Shown: positions 26,667-36,279 of the stretch, piece by piece
How the letters are laid out: every line of letters starts with the position of its first letter
How positions within the stretch are numbered: the stretch's first letter is position 1
DNA from: Streptomyces albipurpureus
GTDB lineage: Bacteria; Actinomycetota; Actinomycetes; Streptomycetales; Streptomycetaceae
Length of the DNA stretch: 64,000 bases
Assembly (NCBI RefSeq): GCF_023701525.1
Contig: NZ_JAMQAW010000003.1
Location: forward strand, 186,001 to 250,000
Direction of reading: 5' to 3'
The notes under the pieces: generated by a model
Databases searched by the model: none
What the model saw: the letters and a program-made list of their open reading frames with translations, nothing else
What the model was told of the DNA's origin: nothing
Position numbers and translations under genes: made by a program

Positions 26667-27335
26667 ATGCGCGAACACCCTATTGACCGCCCAGCCGATC
26701 TCGATGCGGTTCGTGAGTCCTATGACCGAGTGGCCGACAACTACGCCCAGATGGTGGTGACGACGGGGGTCGGCGACATCCGTAGCCATCCATGGCTCAA
26801 GGCATCGATCGATGCCTTCGCCGACAGCGTGAGGGAGCTCGGACCTGTCCTCGACGTCGGCTGCGGACCCGGAACGGTAACGGCCTACCTCGCCGAACGC
26901 GGACTCGACGTGTCTGGGGTGGATCTTTCCCCTCGGATGATCGAGAACGCGCGCCGTCTTCATCCCCACTGCCGCTTCAGTGTCGCCTCTGCCACCGACC
27001 TCGACCTTGGTGAAGCGTCCCTCGGTGGCGTGCTCGGCTGGTGGTCACTGTTCAACCTTCCCCGTGAGGTCCTTCCCCAAGTCCTCGCCCTGTTCGCGCG
27101 CGCATTGAAGCCGGGCGGCCACTTCATCACCGCGACACACGTCGGTGACGAGGACGCGGTGCGCACCGAGGCCTACGGGGGCGTACCCGTTCGTTGGACG
27201 ACACACAAATGGCGACCGGAACAACTGGTGGACCTGATTGAGCGGGCCGGCCTGTACCCGGTCGCCGAACTCCGCCTCCCTCCAGAGGAGTACAGCGGGC
27301 CGGGGCTCGTCGTCATGGCCAGGCGCCCCGGCTGA
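26667..27335 (+). CDS. class I SAM-dependent methyltransferase
   Basis: 222 residues, cytoplasmic. Motif I is PVLDVGCGPGTVTAYLAERG, followed by VSGVDLSPRMIENARR (motif II region) and LKPGGHFITATHVGDED (post-motif). The substrate is unknown. The ATG at 26667 starts the conserved part; TATCGT ends six bases before it and there is no Shine-Dalgarno, so a leaderless mRNA is likely. It is divergent from the nucleotidyltransferase gene across the right repeat copy. Confidence 0.85.
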   Translation: MREHPIDRPADLDAVRESYDRVADNYAQMVVTTGVGDIRSHPWLKASIDAFADSVRELGPVLDVGCGPGTVTAYLAERGLDVSGVDLSPRMIENARRLHPHCRFSVASATDLDLGEASLGGVLGWWSLFNLPREVLPQVLALFARALKPGGHFITATHVGDEDAVRTEAYGGVPVRWTTHKWRPEQLVDLIERAGLYPVAELRLPPEEYSGPGLVVMARRPG

Positions 27336-28008
27336 CGGCCAGGCGCCGGAAGCGGCACAGGCCTCCTACCGGACGCCTACCGCTAGTTTCCGCTCGGATA
27401 CCTCCGGAGGGCCTGGGCAGGGCACACAAGCGAGGAGATGCGGACGCGGTGGTGGCCGAGGAGGCCGTCTGGAACCTGGGAGCGCGCGCTGCCGCTCAAG
27501 TACGTTCTGGTCAGTGAGGAATGGGACGGTGAGCTGATCGTGAGGGCGCGCCGCGCCGAGGTCGACGGCCTGTTCGTCGCATCGGCCCGGCCCGGCGGCG
27601 GTAACGGCGGACGCTCGTGGGCCGTGCGCCGACCGGTCGTCTGCTCAAGGCGGCCGAGCGGGCCCGCCACGGGTCCGGCGAGCCCGTCGATCTCGGGGCA
27701 CTCGGCCTCATCGGGGACTTCCCCGTGCCCGGGGCCGACCCCGAGGGCGGGACCCCACCCCACCGCGTCTCAACCTCGCCGACAGCGTCCAGAAGAATGG
27801 CGCAGCGCAGTGGCGTACTCGCGAGCCGCCGTGGCGCCGCCGGTAGATGGGTTGAACCACCCTGGCGCGACTACTGGAACCACCGGAGTCGGGACGGCTC
27901 CGGTCGGTGGCCGTTGACGGTGGTGCTGCGTCGGCCAGTGCGCGGACTCCTGCTACCCGCTCATGCGCGGTTCCTTCCGGCGGCGCCTGCGCGGGCTCCC
28001 CGCTGGTA
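27336..28008. other. intergenic, possible coding remnant
   Basis: About 670 bp between convergent genes. A plus-strand stretch near 27500 reads LKYVLVSEEWDGELIVRARRAEVDGL, which looks protein-like but has no start, no clear end and no family. The rest looks non-coding. Confidence 0.4.
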
Positions 28009-29292
28009 CTACTGGGACTGCCCGGCGTCGCGCCGCCGGCGCGCGCGCTCGAACTCAGCGGCATCCGGCATCCACGAGCCGTGCTGTTCGAGTGCGGCGC
28101 AGCCGCCGCGGACGAAGGCGCTCACCAGGTTCCGGTACCCGCCGATCCCGTCGACCAGGCTGTACTCGACCCGGTACTCCGGGTCCGACCCGCCTTCGCC
28201 CTCGCGCACCGTCGTGATCCGGGCGATGGAGTCCGCGTAGAAGTGGAGCTGGATGCCTTCGCCCCTCTCCTCGTCCTCGATGGTGAACACTTCGTTGTCC
28301 CCGGCAGAGCGATCGCCGACGAACTCCCAGAACTCCGCGGTGGCAGTGCGGGGATTGTCCGGGAGCCACTTCCTCTCGACGCCCTTGTCGTCGGTGAACG
28401 ACAGGATCGTCTTCCTCGCACTCCCGCCGAAGCGGTCGCTGGCAGCCTCCTCGTCATCCTCCGTGGGCGTGCTCCTGGAGCGGGCCGCGGCCTCCGAGCA
28501 CATCAGGAAGCTCACGGTACGCACCGCGTCATCGACGAGCTGAGGGTGTGCGCGGCGCACGGCCGCGTCGACCGTCGACGCCATCCGATCCCAGTCGCGC
28601 TTGTCCGTGGCGCGCTTTCCCCGTCGCGGATCGCGGCCGATCCGCAGTCCGGCGCACGCCTGCTCCGCGGTGGCGACCACACGCATGACCTCGGGCAGCA
28701 GCGCGGGATCGACGGCGTCGGGTGTCCGCCTCGGAACCGTCGCCCCGTACAGGTACTGGCCCGTGTACCTCAGAATCGCGGCGTCGAGTGGACCGGGTAC
28801 TGCTCCGCGCTCGGCGCGACGGCGGTCCGCGTGGTACTCCTGAGCTCGCCTCCCGTTGGATGTCTCTGTCGCGGTGCGCATCGCCGCGCAGACCTGACCG
28901 CGCTCAAGCAGATCGATGTCAGCCCCATGGGCGATGAGTCGACCCCTGTCCCACCGGATGCGTTGGAAGAGCGCGTCGACGTCCGCGGGCGCGGAGAGGA
29001 GGATCGGGTCCAGCAGCGCGACGGCAGCGTTCTCGTCGAGCCGGTCCCGGGTCCCGGCGGCGTCGCACAGCGGAAGGACCGCACTCCACAACAGCAGGTG
29101 TCTGGCCAGGTCCTCCCGGATCACCGCAAGATGGGCTTCCCTGATCGAGAACGTGAACGTGCGAGGTGCGTGGTTGGCGTCGGCCCCGGCACCGAGCATC
29201 AGCTTCAGCTCACCGTCCTCGCGAACCACCTTCGGAATCCAGCCGCTCCGGCGCGCGAAAACGATGTCTCTCACAGACTCACTCTTCCCCAT
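28009..29292 (-). CDS. hypothetical protein (DUF6357-like)
   Basis: 427 residues, soluble, acidic. The first 270 residues (VRDIVFARRSGWIPKVVREDGELKL onward, LPLCDAAGTRD, RYTGQYLYGATVPRR, AEQACAGLRIGRD, RTVSFLMCSEAAAR) look like the streptomycete DUF6357 family; this is from memory. The C-terminal 150 residues form a separate beta-rich part (EFWEFVGD, EGIQLHFYADSIARITTVREG). No function is known. The ribosome-binding site is weak. It is divergent from a decayed DUF475 gene. Confidence 0.78.
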   Translation of the reverse strand: MGKSESVRDIVFARRSGWIPKVVREDGELKLMLGAGADANHAPRTFTFSIREAHLAVIREDLARHLLLWSAVLPLCDAAGTRDRLDENAAVALLDPILLSAPADVDALFQRIRWDRGRLIAHGADIDLLERGQVCAAMRTATETSNGRRAQEYHADRRRAERGAVPGPLDAAILRYTGQYLYGATVPRRTPDAVDPALLPEVMRVVATAEQACAGLRIGRDPRRGKRATDKRDWDRMASTVDAAVRRAHPQLVDDAVRTVSFLMCSEAAARSRSTPTEDDEEAASDRFGGSARKTILSFTDDKGVERKWLPDNPRTATAEFWEFVGDRSAGDNEVFTIEDEERGEGIQLHFYADSIARITTVREGEGGSDPEYRVEYSLVDGIGGYRNLVSAFVRGGCAALEQHGSWMPDAAEFERARRRRDAGQSQ

Positions 29293-29434
29293 CAGACGAG
29301 ACTAACGAGTCCTGCCCGCACCGATCCGACCGGCCGCTCTCGTGTACACGCACGCCCAGAGCGAGCAGGCTCGTCATGGTCGACTCAGCCGTTGAGCCTG
29401 AACTTCATCCGAGTCCCGGTGGAGAACACAGCCC

Positions 29435-30218
29435 GTCACCGACGCCCACCCGTCGATCGCGGCATTCGGCGGTGTGTTCCTGCTGATGATCTTCCTTGAG
29501 TTGTCTTCGAGGACCGTGACATCAAGTTGCTCGGCTGGCTGGAACGCCCGCTCGCCAAGATCGACATGCTGCCGGCCCGCATCGCCCTGGTCGTCCTGGC
29601 GATCAGCGCCATGACCTTCGCGACCCAGGCCCACCAGCACGGCGGCATGCACGTCGACAAGGCGGCGACGGTCCTGCTCTCGGGCGTCTTCGGACTCATC
29701 ACCTACCTCGCCGTCGGCGGTCTCTCCGGCTGCTTCGCGAACAAGCTTGAGGAAGAGGAGGAGCGCGAGCGCGAGGCCGGGGAGGAGGCCAGGAGGAGCG
29801 GCAGGAAGGTCCCAGCGGTCGTGATCGCCGGCAAGGCCCCGTTCTTCATACTCCTCTATTTGGAGATCCTGGACGCCTCCTTCTCCTTCGACGGTGTCAT
29901 CGCCGCCTTCGCGATCACCCATGACATCGTCCTGATGTCGCTCGGCCTCGGTATCGGCGCGATGTACGTCCGTTCGCTGACGGCCTACCTGGTCCGCCAG
30001 GGCACCCTCGACGACTACGCCTACCTGGAGCACGGCGCGCTGGCCGCGATCCTCATGATCTCCATCCGCCACCAGATCCCCGAGGCGGTCACCGGTCTCA
30101 TCGGTGTCATCCTGATCGGCTGGTCCTTCTGGTCCTCCGTCCGCCGCAACCGCTAGCGGCGGACGAGGAAGAACAAGCCGGGCCCACCGAAAAGGCCGAG
30201 GTCCCCTGCGGCGTCTGA
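29435..30218 (+). pseudogene. DUF475 (TerC-like) membrane protein, truncated and frameshifted
   Basis: Homology begins inside the family (VTDAHPSIAAFGGVFLLMIFLE, frame at 29435), shifts frame near 29500, and continues in an open frame from 29527 (LGWLERPLAKIDML, KAPFFILLYLEILDASFSFDGVIAAF, VRSLTAYLVRQGTLDDYAYLEHG, WSFWSSVRRNR) to a stop at 30154-30156. The expected C-terminal tail (AADEEEQAGPTEKAEV then GV) is still readable in another frame up to a TGA at 30216-30218. The N-terminal half of the family's normal length of about 360-380 residues is missing. At least two frameshifts and one truncation make it a pseudogene. Confidence 0.85.
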
Positions 30219-30588
30219 CCCGGCACGGACACGGGCGCTTGGTGCCGCGCGGGTGGCCGGAAGCCGCTGCGGTCTCCTGCCGTGCACGGGCGGGCGAGGA
30301 CGCTCCCCGGCCGTCGGCCGCGACCGCCGCCGTGGGACCGGAAGTGCTGCTGGGGCGCCGTCACCCGGAGGCCGGGCCCGTCCATGGGGCGGGGCGGACG
30401 CGTCGCACAGCGGGTGGCGCGGAGCAAAGTGAACGGGTGTACGAATCCAGCCGTTTCGGAGATCGGGCTTCCAACGAGTCACCGAATGCGGAAACTTGAG
30501 CTGCGGCGCGGGTTCCTGCTGGCCTGGAACAGACGAAGTGCCCATGCGTGTGTACGCCAATGTCATTGAAGAGATCAGGAGTGCCCGG
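30219..30588. other. intergenic, no gene seen
   Basis: 370 bp upstream of the HAF-repeat protein gene, presumably holding its promoter. No family-like frame is seen. Confidence 0.4.
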
Positions 30589-31800
30589 ATGGCCCGCTTG
30601 CGCGTTCGCCGACCCGTAACCCTTGTCGCGGCGGCAACCGCCCTGCTCCTCCTGGGGTCGGCGTCCGTGGCGGTGGCCGAACGCTCCGAACTGCGGCCGA
30701 CCTCACGGCTGCTCCCGATACCGCCGGGAGGGCTCCACAGTTTCGTCAAGGGGTTGAACAGCAGCGGCACGGTCGTCGGCGAGTACTACGTGGAGGGCTC
30801 CGACGGGCCGCTCGCGATCCGGTGGAACGCCGGGCGTCCCGGCTACACCCGCCTGGCACCGCTGCCCGGTGAGCGGTTCAGCCGCGCGATCGCGCTCAGC
30901 GACCGCGGATGGGTGGTCGGCCTGTCCTACAACAGCCTGCCCAACTCCCACCCCGTCCGATGGACACCGGGCGCCGCCCCGACGCGGCTGACGCTTCCCG
31001 GTGGGTCGCGCGGCGGTAGCGCGTCGGCCGTCAACAACTCCGGGGTCGCGGTCGGCGACGCGTCCGAGGAGAACAACCGCTCCCGCCCTCTGCGCTGGCG
31101 GTCCGACGGCAGCAGGACCGATCTGCCCCTGCTGCCCGGCGACAACAGCGGCACCGCGACGTCGATCAACCGTGCGGGCACGGCGGTCGGGTGGACCGAG
31201 CAGCGCGACGGCGCCGGTGGCCCCGCGCATCCCGTGCGCTGGAACGCGGCGGGTGCCGTGAGCGCGTTGCCCCTCCCGGCGGGGTTCGTCGGGGCCCGTA
31301 CGAGCCAGATCACCGACAACGGCGTGGTCTTCGGTCACGGGCGGCTTGCCGGGAGCACGGAGTACGACCGGGTCCTGGTGTGGGCGGCCGACGGCACCGT
31401 CCGCGACGCCGGGCGCGGGCGGGGATACGACGTCAACCGGGCTGGCACCGCCGTGGGAGCTTCGCTGGAGGACAACCCGAACGGCGATACGGCCCGCTGG
31501 AATGCGAACGGCACCCGGACAGTGCTCGCCAATCCGGCGGAAGCGGCCGGGGAGGTGCTGGCGATCAACAACCGGGGGACTGCCGTCGGGTACGCGTGGC
31601 CGCCGGCCGGTAACCCCGCGTTGGACAAGGCCCTGTTGTGGAAGCCCGACGGTACGGTCGTCCCGCTGCCGCCGTCACCTCTGGGTCCCTACGCCGCGGC
31701 GTTCGCGATCAACGACGCCGGAGTGATCGCCGGATTCGCCGTCGGTACCGACGGCGCCGGCAACGCGACGACCTGGCGTGCGACCGTCTGGAAGCGCTGA
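30589..31800 (+). CDS. secreted HAF-repeat (beta-propeller-like) protein
   Basis: 403 residues: a signal peptide (RRPVTLVAAATALLLLGSASVAVA), then repeated units of about 45-50 residues with a shared core (N-x-x-G-x-x-V-G ... P-x-R-W-x-x-G ... L-P), for example INRAGTAVGWTE, VNRAGTAVGASLED and INNRGTAVGYAW. This is the HAF-repeat pattern of extracellular proteins predicted to form a propeller. No enzymatic motif is visible. I chose the ATG at 30589 because AGGAG precedes it and it begins the signal peptide; an ATG at 30544 is possible. Confidence 0.82.
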   Translation: MARLRVRRPVTLVAAATALLLLGSASVAVAERSELRPTSRLLPIPPGGLHSFVKGLNSSGTVVGEYYVEGSDGPLAIRWNAGRPGYTRLAPLPGERFSRAIALSDRGWVVGLSYNSLPNSHPVRWTPGAAPTRLTLPGGSRGGSASAVNNSGVAVGDASEENNRSRPLRWRSDGSRTDLPLLPGDNSGTATSINRAGTAVGWTEQRDGAGGPAHPVRWNAAGAVSALPLPAGFVGARTSQITDNGVVFGHGRLAGSTEYDRVLVWAADGTVRDAGRGRGYDVNRAGTAVGASLEDNPNGDTARWNANGTRTVLANPAEAAGEVLAINNRGTAVGYAWPPAGNPALDKALLWKPDGTVVPLPPSPLGPYAAAFAINDAGVIAGFAVGTDGAGNATTWRATVWKR

Positions 31801-32329
31801 AGCCCGCCTCTTTGACGAGAGCTCCGGTAACGGGGGTCGGGTAGGGAATGCCGCTGGGGCCCTGGCGCGTCGTGCGCGAGGCGCCGGGGATCCCCCGGGC
31901 TGGAGCCGCTGCCCGTTGGCGGTTGGGACAGGTCGGCGTTCGACCGCCTTCGACAGGACCGGTGGCCTGCCTCATCCGTTCCCGCCGCTCTCAAGAGCCC
32001 GCCGACCACCGGTCGATCAGTGCGGAACCCTGGCTGCAAGCAGCCTTCGATGCCGCCGAGCGACCAAAACCAGATCTGCGCTTGGCGGAGTAAGGAACCC
32101 GTCCCGTGCGCCCTCGTCTTGGTCGTGGGCATCGGGGCATATCGATCCGACGAGGAGCCCAGCGCTCCCGGGCGAGGCGGTGACGGCCGTGGTGGCCGCT
32201 GCCCACGACGGCTTCGCCCCGGCCTCCGCACTCGGCGGCGCGGCCACCGGCCAGGAGAGGATGCTCGGCGCCCGAGCCCTCCAAGGCGTCTTCGGCGCGA
32301 TCTCCCTGCTCGCGTGGTGTTCACCGATG
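31801..32329. other. intergenic, no intact gene
   Basis: 530 bp between convergent genes. A plus-strand stretch near 32160 (PGEAVTAVVAAAHDGFAPASALGG) looks weakly protein-like, but it has no start or family. Otherwise nothing is seen. Confidence 0.4.
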
Positions 32330-35284
32330 TCACGGAACGGGCCGAACGCCGCATGCTGAGCGAGCGTGTCGCGTAGGCAGGGGGCCATGCTGGAGCCACT
32401 CGAGTAGTTCGTCGTGGCGGACCTGGTAGACGGTGCCGGCCGATCGCAGCAGACCGCGTTCATGGCACCAGTGGAGGAATGCGGCCAGGCGCCATGGCAG
32501 CTTGCCGCGGGTGGCCGAGATCAGGCCGAGGTACTGGCGACTGGTGACCGCGACAAAACCGGGCCCGGCAGCCACACCGCAGGCCAGGGCAGTGATGACG
32601 GCGAGCGGCCAGGGAACCCGCAACCACTCGACGCACAGCGTCCCATAGAGCGTGAGGGCCACGACGACGGCACCGGACACCACCCCCGCCATCGCGTCAT
32701 TGCGCAGCGGGGTCAACGGCGTGCGCACCCCGGGCGGGTCCGGGTCCGGGTCTCCGCCGTCTTTGCGCCGAGCGGCGCGCAGCCCGGCGGGTACCCCCAC
32801 CGCCAGGCCGATTGCTCCGGCACCGCATCCCGCGGTGAGGCCGATGAAGTCGCCGAGTCGACCGGCGATGAGCCCGGCCGTCACTATCACCGCGAGGGCG
32901 GACGGGGTGCTGACCGCGACCAGATGGCGGCGGTCGATGTCGGCCCGCACCGAGAGTGCCAGGCCGAAGCCGAAGACGACAGTGAACCCGGCGCCGGCGG
33001 CCAGTGCGAAGCCCGGGCCGAACAGGGGCGTCAGCGGCAGCATGAGGACGCCGCCCAGTGTGGCGCCCAGGGCGATACGGCTCCAGCCGCGTCTGCTGCG
33101 TAGCCGCTGGAACAGGATTCGGCGGGGCTGGACGTACGGTGCACGTGCGTTCCAGGCCGACAGCAGCGGCACCGGGGTCAGCAGTGCGAGCAGTACCGCG
33201 CCAGGCAGTGGCAGGGCCTGGTTGCGGTGGAAACAGAACGCCAGGGAGAGCAGGGCAGGCAGCCAGAAGGCGATGGTGATGGCCGCGGCGGCATAGCGGG
33301 CGCCGCGCGGCCCAGCGACCGGCCACAGCGTATGGATGGCCAGGTCTCGGGATGGTACGACGGCACCGCCGCCGTCGGACGGCGCCGAGTGGCCACCGCG
33401 CAGGCTTGCGGTGAGTAGCCGCAGCCACTGAGTCACGGCTCGCGCCTGGTACGGCCGGCGCCGGTCGGCCGGATCCGGCTCACACAAGGACGGGATGAGT
33501 TCCTTCAGCAGCGCCGCGCGCAGTTCCTCCTGATCTCGGCCGGCTGAGGCCGGTACCCCGACGAAGGAGCGGAGGCTCTTGGCACCGGCTTCCGTCTGCG
33601 ATGCCAGTGACGCCAGGGTGAGCATCCAGGGTGAGGACAGCACGGCTCTCGTGGCCGTCTCCGGTGCGAAGAGATCATCCTGCAAATCGGTAAGCCGGGC
33701 CCTGTTCCTGGCCCGTTCGTCCAGGAACCGCCGACCGTCGACGGCCTGGACCTCCTCGATCCGCACCGTCGCACAGTCCAGTAGACGCTGATCGGCGCGG
33801 CTGAGCTCGGCGTACTCATCCGATCGGCAGGTCAGTACCAAGGGCCCGGCGAACCGGTTGAGCTGGGCCAGCGCGGCGATGGCCCTGGGCCGTCCGCTGC
33901 CTGGAGGGTCCATCTCGTCGAGGCCGTCCAGAACCGGCATGATGCGCCCGGACGCCAGTAAGTCCCGTGCCCTGGTCCGGGCCCCGTCCAGGTACTCGTG
34001 AGCGAAGCGCGCGGTGAACCAGTCGGCGAACATCGTGGTGGGGTCCCATTCCGACAGACCGACCGGCACCGGCACCGGACCGTTGTGGCGCTTGCGGGCG
34101 AGCACCCGATGGACGGCTTCATAAGCCAGGAGCGTCTTGCCCGAGCCGGGTCGGCCCGTGATGACCAGGCGCTTCGGCCGCAGCACATCCAGATAGCGGG
34201 CGATGCCGTCGAAGTCCCCGCGCGGCCAGGCCGTGTCCGCGTCCCTGCCGCCCTGCGGTACGGTGACGAAGGTGACGTTGATGGCCTTGCTGTCGTTGCC
34301 CAGCAGTTGCCGACGACGTCGTGCGACTTCCCCCCTGACGGCCTCGCCCAGTGTGTGGACCGCCGCTTCGCGGCCGGCTCCCGACGACTGGGGGCGACGG
34401 AGCCAATCGATGACCCACCCGGTCAGAATGCCGGAGAGCGTCGATCCGATCGGCCAAGTGATGCCCGCCGCGTCCGGGGTCAGCGCCCAGAGCGCCAGGA
34501 TCGTCAGCGTCCCTCCCGCGGCAGGCACCAGCAGCCTTTTCGCTTGGTGCCGAAGGGAGGGTGGCGGTATGGCGATTGGCGCGTAGTCCAGCTCGTCGTC
34601 GGGATCTGGAGACACTCCGTCGATTTCCTCGGTGACGAAGTGGACACCGTGGGCGCGCAATGTCTGTTCGAATCCCGGCAGTTCGGCGAGGGCGCTGACG
34701 GGTACGGCTTCCAGCACACCGGGCGCGAAGCTCTTCTCCGTCGTCACGACCGCGATCAGATGTGGTCCGCACAGCAGCCCGGTCCCGGAGCTGCCGTGCC
34801 AGCCCGAGCGGCTCGGCACGATGCCCACATCGACATGGACCGTGGTCATCCGCGACTTCATGCCGTGCAACGGGTCCACATGGCCGCGTATCGGCATGGT
34901 GTCCCGCGCGTGGTCGGGACGCGCGACCGCGTCGGGAAAGCCGAGTCCCAGGCAGGGCACGCGGTTCTTGCCCACAACCCGCCCAAATCGCACCGGCGGA
35001 GTCAGTGGCGGTCGCCAGTCCGCCCCGGTGATCCGCAGCAGCGCGGCGTCCGCGTCCGGCAGCACCTCCGAAGCTGCCTGTTCCGGGAGCCACAGTAATT
35101 CGGCAGCCGCCCAGTCCGTGTGGCCCTCCCAATCCAGCTGCCGGACCTCCACACTGCCGCGCATCCGGACCCCGTCCACGACGTGGTGCGCGGTGAGCAC
35201 CACGTCGTCACTGACGAGGTATCCGCTGCCCGACTTCCCTAGGACCGGATTCCAGATTTCCATGACCCGTGACTCGTCCATCAC
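32330..35284 (-). CDS. trypsin-NACHT membrane NTPase (conflict-system effector/sensor)
   Basis: 984 residues in four parts. (1) Trypsin-like protease, 1-220, with the triad His34 in LTAHHVV, Asp79 in DADAALL and Ser166 in GSSGTG. (2) Two membrane segments at about 251-270 and 276-294. (3) NACHT-type STAND NTPase with Walker A GRPGSGKT (377-384), Walker B IMPVLDGLDEMD (448-459) and a sensor LVLTCRSDEYAEL. (4) About 690-920, six or more membrane segments, then a short cytoplasmic tail. Such proteins are known from actinobacterial NTP-dependent conflict systems. The upstream Trypco2 gene fits this. One TTA codon (Leu442, 33959-33961) makes translation potentially bldA-dependent. Start is GTG at 35284 or ATG three bases on. 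Confidence 0.88.
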   Translation of the reverse strand: MMDESRVMEIWNPVLGKSGSGYLVSDDVVLTAHHVVDGVRMRGSVEVRQLDWEGHTDWAAAELLWLPEQAASEVLPDADAALLRITGADWRPPLTPPVRFGRVVGKNRVPCLGLGFPDAVARPDHARDTMPIRGHVDPLHGMKSRMTTVHVDVGIVPSRSGWHGSSGTGLLCGPHLIAVVTTEKSFAPGVLEAVPVSALAELPGFEQTLRAHGVHFVTEEIDGVSPDPDDELDYAPIAIPPPSLRHQAKRLLVPAAGGTLTILALWALTPDAAGITWPIGSTLSGILTGWVIDWLRRPQSSGAGREAAVHTLGEAVRGEVARRRRQLLGNDSKAINVTFVTVPQGGRDADTAWPRGDFDGIARYLDVLRPKRLVITGRPGSGKTLLAYEAVHRVLARKRHNGPVPVPVGLSEWDPTTMFADWFTARFAHEYLDGARTRARDLLASGRIMPVLDGLDEMDPPGSGRPRAIAALAQLNRFAGPLVLTCRSDEYAELSRADQRLLDCATVRIEEVQAVDGRRFLDERARNRARLTDLQDDLFAPETATRAVLSSPWMLTLASLASQTEAGAKSLRSFVGVPASAGRDQEELRAALLKELIPSLCEPDPADRRRPYQARAVTQWLRLLTASLRGGHSAPSDGGGAVVPSRDLAIHTLWPVAGPRGARYAAAAITIAFWLPALLSLAFCFHRNQALPLPGAVLLALLTPVPLLSAWNARAPYVQPRRILFQRLRSRRGWSRIALGATLGGVLMLPLTPLFGPGFALAAGAGFTVVFGFGLALSVRADIDRRHLVAVSTPSALAVIVTAGLIAGRLGDFIGLTAGCGAGAIGLAVGVPAGLRAARRKDGGDPDPDPPGVRTPLTPLRNDAMAGVVSGAVVVALTLYGTLCVEWLRVPWPLAVITALACGVAAGPGFVAVTSRQYLGLISATRGKLPWRLAAFLHWCHERGLLRSAGTVYQVRHDELLEWLQHGPLPTRHARSACGVRPVP

Positions 35285-35333
35285 TCGTCCCGTTCGTCAT
35301 GAGACGAGTTGTGTTCCGTCCAGACCATTCGCG

Positions 35334-35645
35334 CTATCGCGGACGCTGGGGAGAGTCGGCGGAGATCCTCAGATCATTGTCGTCGCCGTCGACCGGCTGC
35401 AACGTGAGCTTGACGCGGTGGGTCTGGCCCACGCTCGCCGCACCATGGGCCTCCACCGTCCAGGGCAGAACAAAGATCTTGGCCTTGGCCCCGCCGTCCT
35501 TCTTGACCTCCACGGTGAACTCAAGCTCCACCGGCCCCGTCCTGAACTTCAGGGGCTCCTCCCTGCCCGCTTCCAAGGCGCTCTGCAACTCGGCTCGAAT
35601 CGCGCTGATGGTCTCCCCCAGCTCAGCCCATGGTTCCTGCGGCAC
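35334..35645 (-). CDS. Trypco2-domain protein
   Basis: 103 residues. WAELGETISAIRAELQSAL is the N-terminal helix, then FRTGPVELEFTVEVKKDGGAKAKI and a final THRVKLTLQP strand: the layout of the trypsin-co-occurring domain 2, a small adaptor encoded beside trypsin-like or NACHT proteins in conflict systems. GTG at 35645 has AGAGGT at a good distance, better than the longer alternative start. It is 49 bp upstream of the trypsin-NACHT gene and surely cotranscribed. It may be the sensor or tethering partner of the protease. Confidence 0.8.
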   Translation of the reverse strand: MPQEPWAELGETISAIRAELQSALEAGREEPLKFRTGPVELEFTVEVKKDGGAKAKIFVLPWTVEAHGAASVGQTHRVKLTLQPVDGDDNDLRISADSPQRPR

Positions 35646-36279
35646 GTCGGTACCTCTCTGATGAGACCTTGACACCCGGACGGACGACGCCAAACGGGCA
35701 TGACTAAAGCTACGTTGGCCGATATCGGTTTGAACCGTAGCCGTTCCCGATCTCCTCGGGGGGCGGGATCAGCAAACAACCCGCCGATCCGGCACCATCA
35801 CACCCTGCGCGGGGTTGTGCGCGAAGTCCCGCTGCCAGAGGCCGAGTTGGCGTGACAGCGGTAGGTCGGAGCCCAGCTGAGTGAGCGCGCGGCCCCTCAT
35901 GGGCTTGACCACAACCCGCTGACCACCGGCCGCCCGGTCGGCAACCCGCGGACCTCTCGCCCGAGCTCCCACGGGACCCACGGTTCCCGGCCCCGCTTCT
36001 GGCGGGAGGCCGTATGGCCGCCAGGCCCAGCCGCCCCGGCATAGCCGCCATCCGCGGCTCGGCTCGACCACGTCCCGCCCACCGCCACCGTTTGCCGCAC
36101 GAGAGTTGAGCGCGATCGTCGTCAGGGGTGCCACTCCACGGTGCGCGAGCCAGGTCAGCCGCGACCGGTTCCGCGCACCGTTCTGAGCGGGGTCCTCGAT
36201 ATGACGCAGTCGTGTCCCGTTGATCCGACCCCGTGCCGTAGAGGGTGAATCGGAGAGCGGCCCGGGTTGTGGGGGTTGG
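35646..36279. other. intergenic, promoter region of the Trypco2 operon
   Basis: A 630-bp gap. An imperfect inverted repeat (GCTACG and CGTAGC arms near 35710-35745) lies upstream of the Trypco2 gene and could be an operator. A minus-strand stretch near 35820 (LGLWQRDFAHNPAQG) looks protein-like but is isolated. Confidence 0.4.

Noticed and set aside
27907..29499. Long plus-strand open frame opposite the DUF6357-like gene
   Set aside because: Shadow of the minus-strand gene, no motif and no start signal.
35769..36134. Minus-strand frame between the Trypco2 gene and the hydrolase gene
   Set aside because: Only a short piece near the end looks protein-like; the rest is low-complexity and there is no ribosome-binding site.
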